Assembly: GCF_033242365.1 (NCBI RefSeq)
Contig: NZ_BTHK01000008.1
Span: forward strand, 62,001 to 126,000
From: Lachnoanaerobaculum sanguinis
Lineage (GTDB): Bacteria; Bacillota; Clostridia; Lachnospirales; Lachnospiraceae
Length of the DNA stretch: 64,000 nucleotides
Reading direction: 5' to 3'
In this document: in pieces, positions 35,858-43,796 of the stretch
How positions within the stretch are numbered: position 1 is the stretch's first letter
Layout: every line of letters begins with the position of its first letter
Position numbers and translations under genes: made by a program
Notes under the pieces: generated by a model
The model's database searches: none
Told to the model about the DNA's origin: nothing
The model's input: the letters and a program-made list of their open reading frames with translations, nothing else

Positions 35858-36105
35858 ATTCTCTTACTTTCTATATAAGGTCTTAGAACAATTTTAGAGC
35901 ATCAGACAATACGCAATGCTCATACATTACTCTAAGGAACTAAACAAATTTCTAATTTATCAATCTCTATTTCCACAAAACTATTCATAATTTTAATGCG
36001 TACCTCTACTGCAAGTCACTTTTAAGTACGACTGACGGCATGGTAATACCTTGTTATGTAAAAACATATGGCATATATCTTCTTCCACCATGAGTATTGT
36101 CTTCA

Positions 36106-36136
36106 CTTGAGGTCACAATTTGCCACCTCAAGTTTT
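36106..36136 (+). terminator. Hairpin terminator in the 35858-36171 gap
   Basis: CTTGAGGT (36106-36113) pairs with ACCTCAAG (36125-36132), followed by TTTT. It abuts repeat copy B. The rest of the 35858-36105 stretch contains short unassignable minus-strand frames (for example one ending SYLKVTCSRGTH) that I cannot link to a gene. Confidence 0.6.
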
Positions 36137-36171
36137 ATACTATTCAATGATTTATACAACCGGGAATTTAT
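36133..36171. repeat. 39-bp imperfect repeat, copy B
   Basis: Second copy of the repeat at 34341-34379. It lies between a hairpin terminator and the stop codon of the truncated ASCH gene, the same arrangement as copy A at the CrtI-like gene. Confidence 0.7.
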
Positions 36172-36471
36172 TTAATAAATCTTTTCAAATGCTTCGCATA
36201 ACATAGGTGCTTGTTCATAAAAAATTTTGCCAACCGATTTATATTCTTCACAGATGAATTTGTCGTGAACCTCTTTCCAATACCGATAGCTTCTGTCACC
36301 TTCACCTTCATGCCATGCATGTTCCGGCGTAATTAAGTTATAAGGCATGATATACACCACCTTTGTTTGAGTAATACACACAGGCTCTCCCGAGCCGTTG
36401 AGAATAATACTATATTCTCCCACCTGTGGAATATGCTCTCCGGCTTCATATAGTTCATATGCTAGTCTATT
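36172..36471 (-). pseudogene. 5'-truncated ASCH-domain gene
   Basis: The readable frame runs NRLAYELYEAGEHIPQVGEY, then SIILNGSGEPVCITQTKVV, EHAWHEGEGDRSYRYW and ends CEAFEKIY. This is the C-terminal two-thirds of a typical ~145-residue ASCH protein, an RNA-binding PUA-like fold. The N-terminal third is missing: the frame meets the end of the GNAT gene at 36462. No start codon with a ribosome-binding site is present. It is a deletion product, not a short gene. Confidence 0.8.
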
Positions 36472-36995
36472 TTCTTCTCAAATCTAAACATCCCATCTCT
36501 AAATTGTGAATCGATTTCTTCATCCATACTTTCCTTTTCGTTAGGATCGGGATGATGCTTATTAAAAAACTCTACAATGTGAAATCCACATCTGTTAACA
36601 TAAAAATGAATATTGCGTTGTTCAAAATATGGGGTTACCGTCTCCCAAATTTTTACTTTAGGATACATTTTTTCAATCTCACGCCATGCTGCATATCCAA
36701 TTCCCTTACCGTGAACATTTGGAGCAACAAACAGCAAATCTAATTCACCTTTTTCACCCTTAACATTTATTACAATTCCACCGACTTTTTTATTATTGTA
36801 AATGATACGATAAGCCTTTCCGCCTTCAATAGAGCGTTCAATTGTCTTTCTTGAAATAATTTGTCCATCTTCTTCAAAGTTGTTATCTCTAAGACCAAAC
36901 TCCACCATTGCACCATAATTAAATGCTTCCTGATTATCTAATATAAATTGCTCCCTATCATCTGATTTTAACTGTTCAAGAATAACATCACTCAT
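36462..36995 (-). CDS. GNAT family N-acetyltransferase
   Basis: A 177-residue acetyltransferase that moves an acetyl group from acetyl-CoA to an amine. The cofactor loop is VAPNVHGKGIGYAAW and a C-terminal beta strand pair NIHFYVNRCGFHIVEF follows; the DGMFRFEKKID end is usual for the family. The acceptor is unknown. Downstream it runs into the truncated ASCH gene. It is preceded by a hairpin at 37055. Confidence 0.9.
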   Translation of the reverse strand: MSDVILEQLKSDDREQFILDNQEAFNYGAMVEFGLRDNNFEEDGQIISRKTIERSIEGGKAYRIIYNNKKVGGIVINVKGEKGELDLLFVAPNVHGKGIGYAAWREIEKMYPKVKIWETVTPYFEQRNIHFYVNRCGFHIVEFFNKHHPDPNEKESMDEEIDSQFRDGMFRFEKKID

Positions 36996-37054
36996 AAGTC
37001 ACCTTCCAAAACTTCTAATTTGTACTAATTTTGTACTAAAACCATACATAAAAT

Positions 37055-37095
37055 CGCCACAAACCCATGTATTTAAAGGATTTGTGGCGTTATTT
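37055..37095. terminator. Hairpin in the 36996-37384 gap
   Basis: CGCCACAAA (37055-37063) pairs with TTTGTGGCG (37081-37089), flanked by TTATTTATTT on the plus side and ATTTTAT on the minus side, so it may end transcripts either way. The rest of this gap holds the 17-bp repeat at 37211-37227 and no gene. Confidence 0.6.
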
Positions 37096-37210
37096 ATTTA
37101 CTCCAGCTCGACAATTACTAATCGATTTTGTTTAGTGATTATTTGTTTCCGTGTTTGCTTTTCTTTCAATTTTTTGATTTATCCATATTATCCTGCCTAT
37201 ATGGGCTAAT

Positions 37211-37227
37211 GTTATCAGTTTGTTATC
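37211..37227 (+). repeat. 17-bp repeat at the left edge of the acquired segment
   Basis: GTTATCAGTTTGTTATC matches GTTATCAAATTGTTATC at 43720-43736 in 15 of 17 bases. The two copies frame the TetR/dehydrogenase operon and the decayed element. They could be recombinase binding sites or element ends. Confidence 0.45.
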
Positions 37228-37384
37228 GCTGTTGATAACACTTGCTCCGTAACTGTGGATAATAGCAATATATTCCAGTTTAGATTATAAACGAGTTTAC
37301 TTAGAAAAGCAACACCATATTGCAAAATACAATAAACAAATATTTTTTACACTACCCCAACAAAATTGAAGTTATCGAACTACT

Positions 37385-38422
37385 TCAATTTTTCATTTTC
37401 ACAACTACATTTCCAGCGTGTTCTACATCACCTGCTGTCCGGATTGCCTGTTCCAGCTTATCCAATGGAAACTCATGAGTGATGATACTCTCTAACTCCC
37501 ATTTTCCACTTGCCATGATTTTTTGTACATCCCATACATCCTCTGGCATATAGCCGCCAGAACCAATAATACTCTGTTGTGCATAGGTCATGTAAAGCAG
37601 GTCGATATTGCGAGGTTTATTGTTTACTGCGACAGAGACAAATCGGCTCTCAATTTTTCCGAGATGTAGAAAATCATCTAATATGTTTTCTGCACCAGCG
37701 GCATCCAACCAGCAGTCAATGTCGGCAGTCGCACCATTTAAAGACATGGCAATACCGAAATATTCTTTGGATCTTTTACTGAAATCTTCTGTTGCAGGAT
37801 TACAAATCTCAAAGCCCAGCTTTTTCGCCAGATTTAACCGAAAATCGGAAAAATCGCAAACCATGACCTTCTTCATCCCAAAGTATTTAAATGCAACCGC
37901 AGCAGCAATGCCGATGGTTCCACTTCCAAAAACTACCGCATTTTGCCCTGAAACATATTTTCCCTCTCCCAAAGGAATCATACCTCTGCGAGCAGCACGG
38001 CAGCCAACAGTAAAAGGTTCTATCAGACTTGCAAGCTTGTCGGAGATACGCTCATCAACAGTATAAAGCGAATAATTGCGTCTGGCATTCGGAATAAGAA
38101 TATATTCTGAAAATCTACCAATGGTCCCGGCTCGTTTTGTATCATCTTTCGCATAACGAGGATACGGATATATCCGTTCTCCCACGGTAAAATCGGTGAT
38201 ATTCTTTCCGACTTTAACCACACGGGATATTGTCTCATGTCCAAACTCACCGCCGACAGTAACTTTATGCCCTGTATTCGGACCGTGTGAAAACACGGCA
38301 ACGTCTGTACCACAAACGCTGGAATAGAGATTTTGTATCAGCACATCATCTTTTCCAACCTCTGGTAACGGCAATTCTCGAATTTCTATATGCTCTTTTC
38401 CTAAATAAATACCTACTTTCAT
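37385..38422 (-). CDS. Zinc-dependent medium-chain alcohol/polyol dehydrogenase
   Basis: A 345-residue MDR-family enzyme. The catalytic zinc ligands are visible as YSSVCGTDVAVF and GGEFGHETI; the Rossmann motif is VVFGSGTIGIAAAVAFKYFG. It oxidises an alcohol or polyol with NAD(P). The four-cysteine structural zinc loop is absent (region YPRYAKDDTKRAGTIG), so it is nearer to sorbitol/threonine-type than to ethanol dehydrogenases. It is the last gene of a four-gene operon and overlaps the TetR gene by 77 bases. Base composition is richer in G+C than the flanks. Confidence 0.88.
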   Translation of the reverse strand: MKVGIYLGKEHIEIRELPLPEVGKDDVLIQNLYSSVCGTDVAVFSHGPNTGHKVTVGGEFGHETISRVVKVGKNITDFTVGERIYPYPRYAKDDTKRAGTIGRFSEYILIPNARRNYSLYTVDERISDKLASLIEPFTVGCRAARRGMIPLGEGKYVSGQNAVVFGSGTIGIAAAVAFKYFGMKKVMVCDFSDFRLNLAKKLGFEICNPATEDFSKRSKEYFGIAMSLNGATADIDCWLDAAGAENILDDFLHLGKIESRFVSVAVNNKPRNIDLLYMTYAQQSIIGSGGYMPEDVWDVQKIMASGKWELESIITHEFPLDKLEQAIRTAGDVEHAGNVVVKMKN

Positions 38423-39011
38423 TTTCCTCTCTGTGTCGTTTTACACACTGTTGAATCACCTTTATTATATATTCAATGGAATCATCACAATCCGTTCTCA
38501 GCCATTCCGAAATAATCGCCATAATCCCATGAATGTAAAATGCCATGATATAATGCCTGTCCTTTTTCGGTACTCCATACCGTTCCAGTATCGGTATAAA
38601 TACATGGCAAAACATTCGTTCATAGCTTCTATCCATTCCTAATATAACATAGTGTTCCATTGCAGTGCGAAATAATCGTTGGTGCTCTTTGATATAATTA
38701 AGATATGGTGTCAGATACTCTTGTGTAACAAGATATAATTCATCCAATGGACACTCTTTCATTTTTGTGACAAATGTTTCTGTATTCCTGTTCATATAAG
38801 TCAGAAATTGTTCATTCATATACTGGGCACTTTCCGAGAGCAAATCTGCGATTGTTTCATAATGTAGATAAAAGGTGGATCGGTTGACACCTGCCGTTTC
38901 ACTCAATTCTTTTACTGTAATATAATCAAAATCCTTTTTCTCCAGAAGTCTCAAAAATGCTTCATCCATTCTCACAGCAGTTGCAAAATACTTACTTTCC
39001 GATTTGTTCAA
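38346..39011 (-). CDS. TetR/AcrR family regulator
   Basis: About 221 residues from TTG 39011, chosen because AGGAGG lies six bases upstream; the longer frame to 39065 lacks a site. The N-terminal helix-turn-helix is clear: ITVKELSETAGVNRSTFYLHYE. The ligand domain is of the TetR_C type seen beside oxidoreductases. It overlaps the membrane gene upstream and the dehydrogenase downstream, so it regulates its own operon. The 9-bp palindrome at 40313-40336 is the likely operator. Confidence 0.88.
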   Translation of the reverse strand: MNKSESKYFATAVRMDEAFLRLLEKKDFDYITVKELSETAGVNRSTFYLHYETIADLLSESAQYMNEQFLTYMNRNTETFVTKMKECPLDELYLVTQEYLTPYLNYIKEHQRLFRTAMEHYVILGMDRSYERMFCHVFIPILERYGVPKKDRHYIMAFYIHGIMAIISEWLRTDCDDSIEYIIKVIQQCVKRHREENESRYLFRKRAYRNSRIAVTRGWKR

Positions 39012-39896
39012 TACTTTCCTCCTTCTTTTGCGATTTTTTACTATGTAGCAACATAGTAATTGCAATCACTATAACAATACCATAGACAAATCCACCTGTA
39101 ATAGTGTTCATCATTTTTCTATATGCTTCTCCATTTTCAGAAAAACGTGAGATCATTACCGTCTGCAATCCAAGAATTGACATCATGGCTGCTATAAAAT
39201 TCAGCACCTTTGCCGCAGACAAAATAGGACTGCCTAATTTACGGAATTTCACAAGGTTCAGAACAGATATTACCATCGTATAAAATGTGTAAAACGCCGA
39301 CAGATAAATGATATATCCTGGATAAGAAAAGCCGGAGTTTGTCCGAACCATCAAAACAATCATGCCGCCCATCGGAATGTTTAATAAAAACAACATCCAT
39401 GCCGTTCTACGGTAACAGCGACTTTCCAACTCCGGACTTCGATGACGATAACTGTAGATCAGATACAGCCGCAGAATTCCCAGCACCAGATAATACACCG
39501 CCATAGATATAAACCACACTGAAGCATAGCGGATTCCTGCAATAACACGGAACACCACATAAAAAAATTGACTGTCATCCCCTGATAAATATTGATACTA
39601 CCGCGAAAAGCAGTGTCCGTCAGATAACGTCCCACAATTTTAGAAGCAGTCGCTTTTTGCATGATTTTACTGTTCCTGATATCCGATTTCATCCTCTTTA
39701 TCATTTTGGGAAGTGCTGAAATCCATATTATAAGAGAATACGCCAACATACAGTAAACCAGATATGCCAGCGTACTTTTGGTATTTTGGATTTCAAAGAT
39801 GAAAACAAGTGCGGCAAATGACATTGGCGGCATACAAAGTAAAATCCATCTGTTCGGCTGCAACACCTTCTTAAAAATCATCTTTGTCTGTTCCAC
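38992..39896 (-). pseudogene. Conserved membrane protein, split by a one-base frameshift
   Basis: Two overlapping frames give one protein of about 300 residues with eight hydrophobic segments. The first runs MEQTKMIFKKVLQPN to IYQGMTVNFF; the second continues VVFRVIAGIRYASVWFISMA to the stop at 38992. They join if the T run at the junction (seven T on the minus strand, plus-strand 39561-39567) had one more base. The start is GTG 39896, or ATG 39881. The product is of unknown function and sits between another small membrane protein and the TetR gene. Confidence 0.75.
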
Positions 39897-39899
39897 AGC

Positions 39900-40253
39900 T
39901 TATTTCTCGCTGATTTCTTTTGCCAGTTCCATGATTTCAAAAGCATACTTTTGTTTTCCTTTTGCCAGCATTTTCCTGTAAACAGGATAGTTAATTCCCA
40001 TTCCCATTAACCCGATAATTCCAATAATCACACCAAGCACAAACATTGTACTCGTTCCATTGCCAATTACATTCATAGAAAAACACATCCCTATACCTGT
40101 CACCAAAGTAGCGATAATTCCAAATGTATAGGCGAAAATGATAGCTGGAAGTTTTGCTTTCGTATCCAGTTTGCGAAGTGCGACAACCTTTGAGGTGTCT
40201 TTTGGTGCATACTCGTTAACGAGCTGTTCTGCATAAATTTTATCTGTATTCAT
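39900..40253 (-). CDS. Small conserved membrane protein
   Basis: A 117-residue protein with two to three hydrophobic segments (LPAIIFAYTFGIIATLVTG, FVLGVIIGIIGLMGMGINY) and charged ends (MNTDKIYAEQLVNEYAP). It is the first gene of the TetR operon, preceded by AGGAGGC. Homologues next to TetR regulators are common in gut Firmicutes. The function is unknown. Confidence 0.75.
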   Translation of the reverse strand: MNTDKIYAEQLVNEYAPKDTSKVVALRKLDTKAKLPAIIFAYTFGIIATLVTGIGMCFSMNVIGNGTSTMFVLGVIIGIIGLMGMGINYPVYRKMLAKGKQKYAFEIMELAKEISEK

Positions 40254-40286
40254 GGCTCATTGCCTCCTTTATTTGATGACTCTATG

Positions 40287-40336
40287 ATATTATCAACGGG
40301 AGGAAAATTGAACAACACAAAGAGGATTTTGTGTTG
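40287..40336 (-). promoter_or_regulatory. Promoter and TetR operator
   Basis: Minus-strand -35 TTGTTC (40315-40310), 17-base spacer, -10 TAATAT (40292-40287). A perfect inverted repeat CAACACAAA-6-TTTGTGTTG (40313-40336) overlaps the -35. This is a typical TetR operator position, and the operon it controls encodes a TetR protein, so autoregulation is likely. Confidence 0.75.
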
Positions 40337-40379
40337 AATTCAAAAACTCACAAATTTCGATTTGTTTCTTTCTTCTCGA

Positions 40380-40847
40380 TTATACATCAACAAATATTAT
40401 TGTAAAGTAAAGATCTGTCCCGAACATCCGGTACTGACGCTCCTGCAGGTGGCGGTAATCGTCCTTAAGTGCCAGATACAGAACCGTTCCTTTTCGGGTG
40501 GTATAATTCCAAAGCGGTGTGCCTGTGCTGACATGGTTGGCAAGCTATGCCATCAGAAAGCTCTTTCCCAGTTTGGGCGAACCTGCAAAGATATAAGTGC
40601 CGGGGTAGAGCAGACCGTCAATCAACGGCTGCTTACTCCGATACTGTGTGTCAAACAGCTCATTCATGGAAATTGTCTGGAGATAGGATGGGTCCGATCG
40701 CAACTGCATTTCTCTCTGCAATTCCTCAAAAGTCTTGATATTTCCACCATTCTCGGATATACTACTTGTAGGTTTTTTTGAAATCGGCTGCTCCGTATCT
40801 GCGCCAACAGATACATCCGGAGCAGTCTTTTCTTTTTTATTTTCCAT
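40380..40847 (-). pseudogene. RepA-like AAA ATPase fragment
   Basis: The frame reads MENKKEKTAPDVSVGADTEQ, then LLYPGTYIFAGSPKLGKSF with the Walker A GSPKLGKS, is cut by an in-frame TAG after FLMA at 40547-40545, and continues LANHVSTGTPLWNY to YRMFGTD. After that the sequence is unrelated and stops at 40380. Intact RepA-like ATPases are about 350 residues or longer. It is therefore both nonsense-mutated and truncated at the 3' side. Confidence 0.8.
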
Positions 40848-41172
40848 CCTCGTTCTCTCCTTTCAGACCGCCCAGAATAACAGCGATTAGTTCAATGACA
40901 TTCAGCAGTTCTTCATCCACACGGTTTCCTGCTTCAATCCGCTTTAGTTCTGCGAGGACAGCGGCAATTTCCGTTTTGAGTGCCTTAAATACTCTCGGAT
41001 TGCCCTGCACCACTACATCTTGATTCAGACAACGGCGGTAGCAGTATTCCTGCTTCGGCAGTCCCGATAAGGCAACTGCCTTGTTAATAAGTTCATTTTC
41101 TTCGGGCGATACCCGAAACCCTACTGTGATGTTTCTCCAACGATTTTTGTTGTCTCTGTTCTTAGCTGACAT
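40837..41172 (-). CDS. MobC-like plasmid mobilisation protein
   Basis: About 111 residues. The ribbon-helix-helix region NITVGFRVSPEENELINKAV is the MobC signature; LPKQEYCYRRCLNQDVVV follows. MobC helps a relaxase open oriT DNA. No relaxase gene remains in this element, so it has no partner here. It overlaps repA by 11 bases downstream and the integrase by a few bases upstream, a packed element operon. Confidence 0.8.
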   Translation of the reverse strand: MSAKNRDNKNRWRNITVGFRVSPEENELINKAVALSGLPKQEYCYRRCLNQDVVVQGNPRVFKALKTEIAAVLAELKRIEAGNRVDEELLNVIELIAVILGGLKGENEDGK

Positions 41173-42253
41173 TTTCAATCTCTCCTTTCCCTAAATCATC
41201 TAATCTATCTGCCATTTCCGTCTGCTTTGACGGGAACAGATGAGCGTACTGATAAGTGATGTCAATGCTTTCATGCCCTACACGGTCTGCAATCGCCACC
41301 GCTGAAAATCCCATATCAATCAGCAAACTGATGTGGCTGTGCCGTAAATCATGGATACGGATTCTCTTTACTCCTGCGGCTTTCGCACCTCTGTCCATCT
41401 CGTGATGGAGATAACTTTTTGTGACCGTAAAGATTCGTTCTTTCTTCTTCAATCCGTAAAGCATCTGCAAATATTCCTGCATTTCTTCACAAAGGAACTT
41501 CGGTATTTTGATGATGCGGTTGCTTTTCTTTGTTTTCGGTGTGGTAATCACATCTTCGCCGTGTAATCACTGATAGGACTTGTTGATTCTGACCGTTTCT
41601 TTCTCAAAATCAAAGTCATCGGCAGTCAGTGCCAGCAATTCTCCCTCACGGATACCGCACCAATAGAGCAATTCAAAAGCGTAAAAGGAAACAGGCTTGT
41701 CCATCATCTCAAATGAGAATTTCTTGTATTCTTCTTTCGTCCAGAACAGCATTTCCTTGTGTTCCTCACTTCCCATATTTCCCGCTTTAGCGGCAGGATT
41801 GGAACGCGGTTCATAATACCGCACCGCATGATTGAAAATAGCGGATAACTGATTATGCAGTGTTTTCAGATAGGTCTGTGAGTATGGCTTTTTCTTCTCG
41901 TCCCGATAGGCAAGCATCTCATTCTGCCATGCGATAACCTCTTTCGTGGAAATTTCACTAATTTTCAGCTTGCCGAAATAAGGTAAGATCTTCGTACGGA
42001 TGATATGCTCCTTTGTCAGCCATGTGTTCTCTTTCAGACGGCTTTTCATGTCCCGGATATACAGTTCAGTAAAGGCTTCAAAACTCATATCCATATCAGA
42101 GGAGTTCTGTAACTGGAACATTCGCTCCCATTCCTGTGCTCCTTTCTTGGTAACAAAGCCACGCTTGCATTTCTGCTTACGTTCGCCTTTCCAGTTTACA
42201 TATCTCGCCATCACATACCATGTTCCATTATTCTCGTTTTTGAATACCGGCAT
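41162..42253 (-). pseudogene. Tyrosine integrase with an in-frame stop
   Basis: The full frame is 363 codons and is the normal length for phage-type integrases. The N-terminal arm-binding domain (NENNGTWYVMARYVNWKGER) and SAM-like core-binding domain are followed by the catalytic arginine box (LYWCGIREGELLALTADD), HDLRHSH, GHESIDITYQYAHLF with the tyrosine. An in-frame TGA at 41569-41567 follows RINKSYQ, after which LHGEDVITTPKTKK continues in the same frame. One base change would repair it. It overlaps xis by one base. Confidence 0.88.
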
Positions 42254-42441
42254 TATTCTTCCTCCCTTCCTGCTCCGTAGAGTCTTTCATAGAAATATTG
42301 GCGGTTTACCCGTCCTGAAATGGTAATAAAGCCTTTTGCCTTCAGTTCCTCATTCAACTGACGGATTAGCTTATAGGCATACGGCTTTGATACGCTTAGT
42401 TCCTGTGCCACTTCTTCGGCACAAATAAATCTGTTTTTCAT
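42253..42441 (-). CDS. Excisionase-like HTH protein
   Basis: A 62-residue protein with a winged-helix or MerR-like HTH: EEVAQELSVSKPYAYKLIRQL. The size, place and overlap with the integrase start make it the excisionase of the element. It would bend att DNA and steer the integrase toward excision. A consensus minus-strand promoter lies about 200 bases upstream, leaving an untranslated leader with possible hairpins (42520-42600). Confidence 0.75.
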   Translation of the reverse strand: MKNRFICAEEVAQELSVSKPYAYKLIRQLNEELKAKGFITISGRVNRQYFYERLYGAGREEE

Positions 42442-42641
42442 ATAATCAGTCCTTTCTTTCGTTTTTTATCGCCGCTCTATCCGAATAAAGTTCCAGCAGG
42501 TATTCCCTGTTCGGCACTGTGCTGTCCTGATATATCGTAATATGTCAGGCGCTCGCTTGCTGTCTGGCAAGGTCTTGGCGGTTTATACTATTCGGACAGT
42601 CATTTTATTTTTATTAAACTTATTTGCTTAATTTTGAGTTT

Positions 42642-42670
42642 ATTATACTAAGCATATTTGTTTGTGTCAA
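42642..42670 (-). promoter_or_regulatory. Promoter for the xis-int operon
   Basis: Minus-strand -35 TTGACA (42670-42665), 17-base spacer, -10 TATAAT (42647-42642): full consensus. It is back to back with the plus-strand repressor promoter at 42714, so the XRE protein can control both. The 42442-42641 stretch is its leader, with no other gene seen. Confidence 0.8.
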
Positions 42671-42713
42671 GTGGCTTTTCGGAAAATATTAAACTTTTTT
42701 GTTTTGTATTATC

Positions 42714-42743
42714 TTGACTTCTCTTAAATATATCTGCTATACT
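42714..42743 (+). promoter_or_regulatory. Promoter for the XRE repressor gene
   Basis: -35 TTGACT (42714-42719), 18-base spacer, -10 TATACT (42738-42743). The start of translation is 34 bases downstream. Confidence 0.7.
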
Positions 42744-42776
42744 CATTGTAAAATACATACAAGGAGTGGACACGTT

Positions 42777-43310
42777 ATGGCGATTGGAGAGAGAATACAT
42801 TTTTTCCGCATTCTGCGTGGGATGACACAAAAATATCTTGGTACGATTGTCGGCTTTCCTGAGCGAAGTGCCGATGTACGTTTAGCACAATACGAAACAG
42901 GGACAAGAAAACCAAAGGCGGAACTTACCGCTGCACTGGCACAGGCTCTTGATGTTTCCCCTCATGCCCTCGATGTGCCTGACATTGACAGCTATATCGG
43001 ACTGATGCACACTTTATTTACCCTTGAAGATTTATACGGTCTGACGGTCAGTGAATCAGCAGACGGAGAAATCTGTCTGAAAGTCGATACTTCCAAAGGC
43101 AAGGACGCTCACGAACTTCGGAAAATGCTGTATGCCTGGAAAGAACAGACTGACAAACTATCTTCTGAAGAAATCAGCAAGGACAAATACGATAAGTGGC
43201 GTTACCATTACCCGGAATTTGATACCACGCAAACATGGGCAAAAGTCCCATCACAGGCACTTAGCGATATTTTTATTCACTCTACAACCACAAAACCAAA
43301 GGAGGATTAA
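42777..43310 (+). CDS. XRE family repressor of the element
   Basis: A 177-residue regulator from ATG 42777 with AAGGAGTG upstream. Residues 1-~70 are an XRE helix-turn-helix (IGERIHFFRILRGMTQKYLG, LAQYETGTRKPK). The C-terminal part is acidic and helical with EISKDKYDKWRYHYPEFDTT. It is divergent from xis-int and most likely represses them, keeping the element silent. A small gene follows after five bases. Confidence 0.85.
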   Translation: MAIGERIHFFRILRGMTQKYLGTIVGFPERSADVRLAQYETGTRKPKAELTAALAQALDVSPHALDVPDIDSYIGLMHTLFTLEDLYGLTVSESADGEICLKVDTSKGKDAHELRKMLYAWKEQTDKLSSEEISKDKYDKWRYHYPEFDTTQTWAKVPSQALSDIFIHSTTTKPKED

Positions 43311-43315
43311 TCAAT

Positions 43316-43573
43316 ATGCGATTAACAAAGGGTGTCAGAACGCAACTATTACTCCAAAACGATGGATTCAGCACTCGTTCATCATACGATTCGAGAAATT
43401 CAGAATATGAACGTATTTACACGATTAAAGACGGTCGGTTGCATATTCGCGAAATAGGCAAAACATCTTGGTCAGACAGCAGGTATGATAAAGAATGGTA
43501 TGCCGATGATGAAGAAATACATCGCTTTCTATACAATAATCTATGGAAATTAAATACAGCTGGTCTTGAATAA
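43316..43573 (+). CDS. Small element protein of unknown function
   Basis: An 85-residue charged, aromatic-rich protein (FSTRSSYDSRNSEYERIYTI, WSDSRYDKEWYADDEEIHRF). No family is recognised. It starts five bases after the XRE gene and ends before a strong terminator, so both form an operon. Its AAAGGAGG ribosome-binding site supports it as a real gene. Confidence 0.65.
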   Translation: MRLTKGVRTQLLLQNDGFSTRSSYDSRNSEYERIYTIKDGRLHIREIGKTSWSDSRYDKEWYADDEEIHRFLYNNLWKLNTAGLE

Positions 43574-43580
43574 CGCCAAA

Positions 43581-43623
43581 AAAGCCCTTAGCTATGAGTT
43601 TTTTACCCACAGCTAAGGGCTTT
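43581..43623 (+). terminator. Rho-independent terminator of the XRE operon
   Basis: AAAGCCCTTAGCT (43581-43593) pairs with AGCTAAGGGCTTT (43611-43623), loop ATGAGTTTTTTACCCAC. It ends the plus-strand pair of element genes. Confidence 0.85.
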
Positions 43624-43719
43624 CTAAATAATATGGATTTATTTGTTGCACAACCACCTGTCAATCATTCTCTAACCCGAAAACCACTGGATTACAAGAA
43701 TAATGACTCTCATGCAACC

Positions 43720-43736
43720 GTTATCAAATTGTTATC
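43720..43736 (+). repeat. 17-bp repeat at the right edge of the acquired segment
   Basis: GTTATCAAATTGTTATC, the partner of 37211-37227. It lies between the element terminator and the guaA 3' end. It may be an integrase arm site or the element end. Confidence 0.45.
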
Positions 43737-43796
43737 AAAAGACTTCTTGAAGTGCCGCAAGCCCGCCTAAATACTGGATTCTTAAAGCATTTCAAA

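Larger units (their letters stand above)
40380..43625. mobile_element. Remnant of a small mobilisable integrative element
   Basis: A block of element genes: truncated RepA-like ATPase, MobC, tyrosine integrase, excisionase, XRE repressor and a small unknown gene. The left end breaks off inside repA at about 40405, where sequence homology stops. The integrase and repA each carry an in-frame stop. No relaxase is present, so it cannot move alone. Base composition is higher in G+C than the surroundings. It lies just downstream of guaA but no duplicated guaA end was found. Confidence 0.75.
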
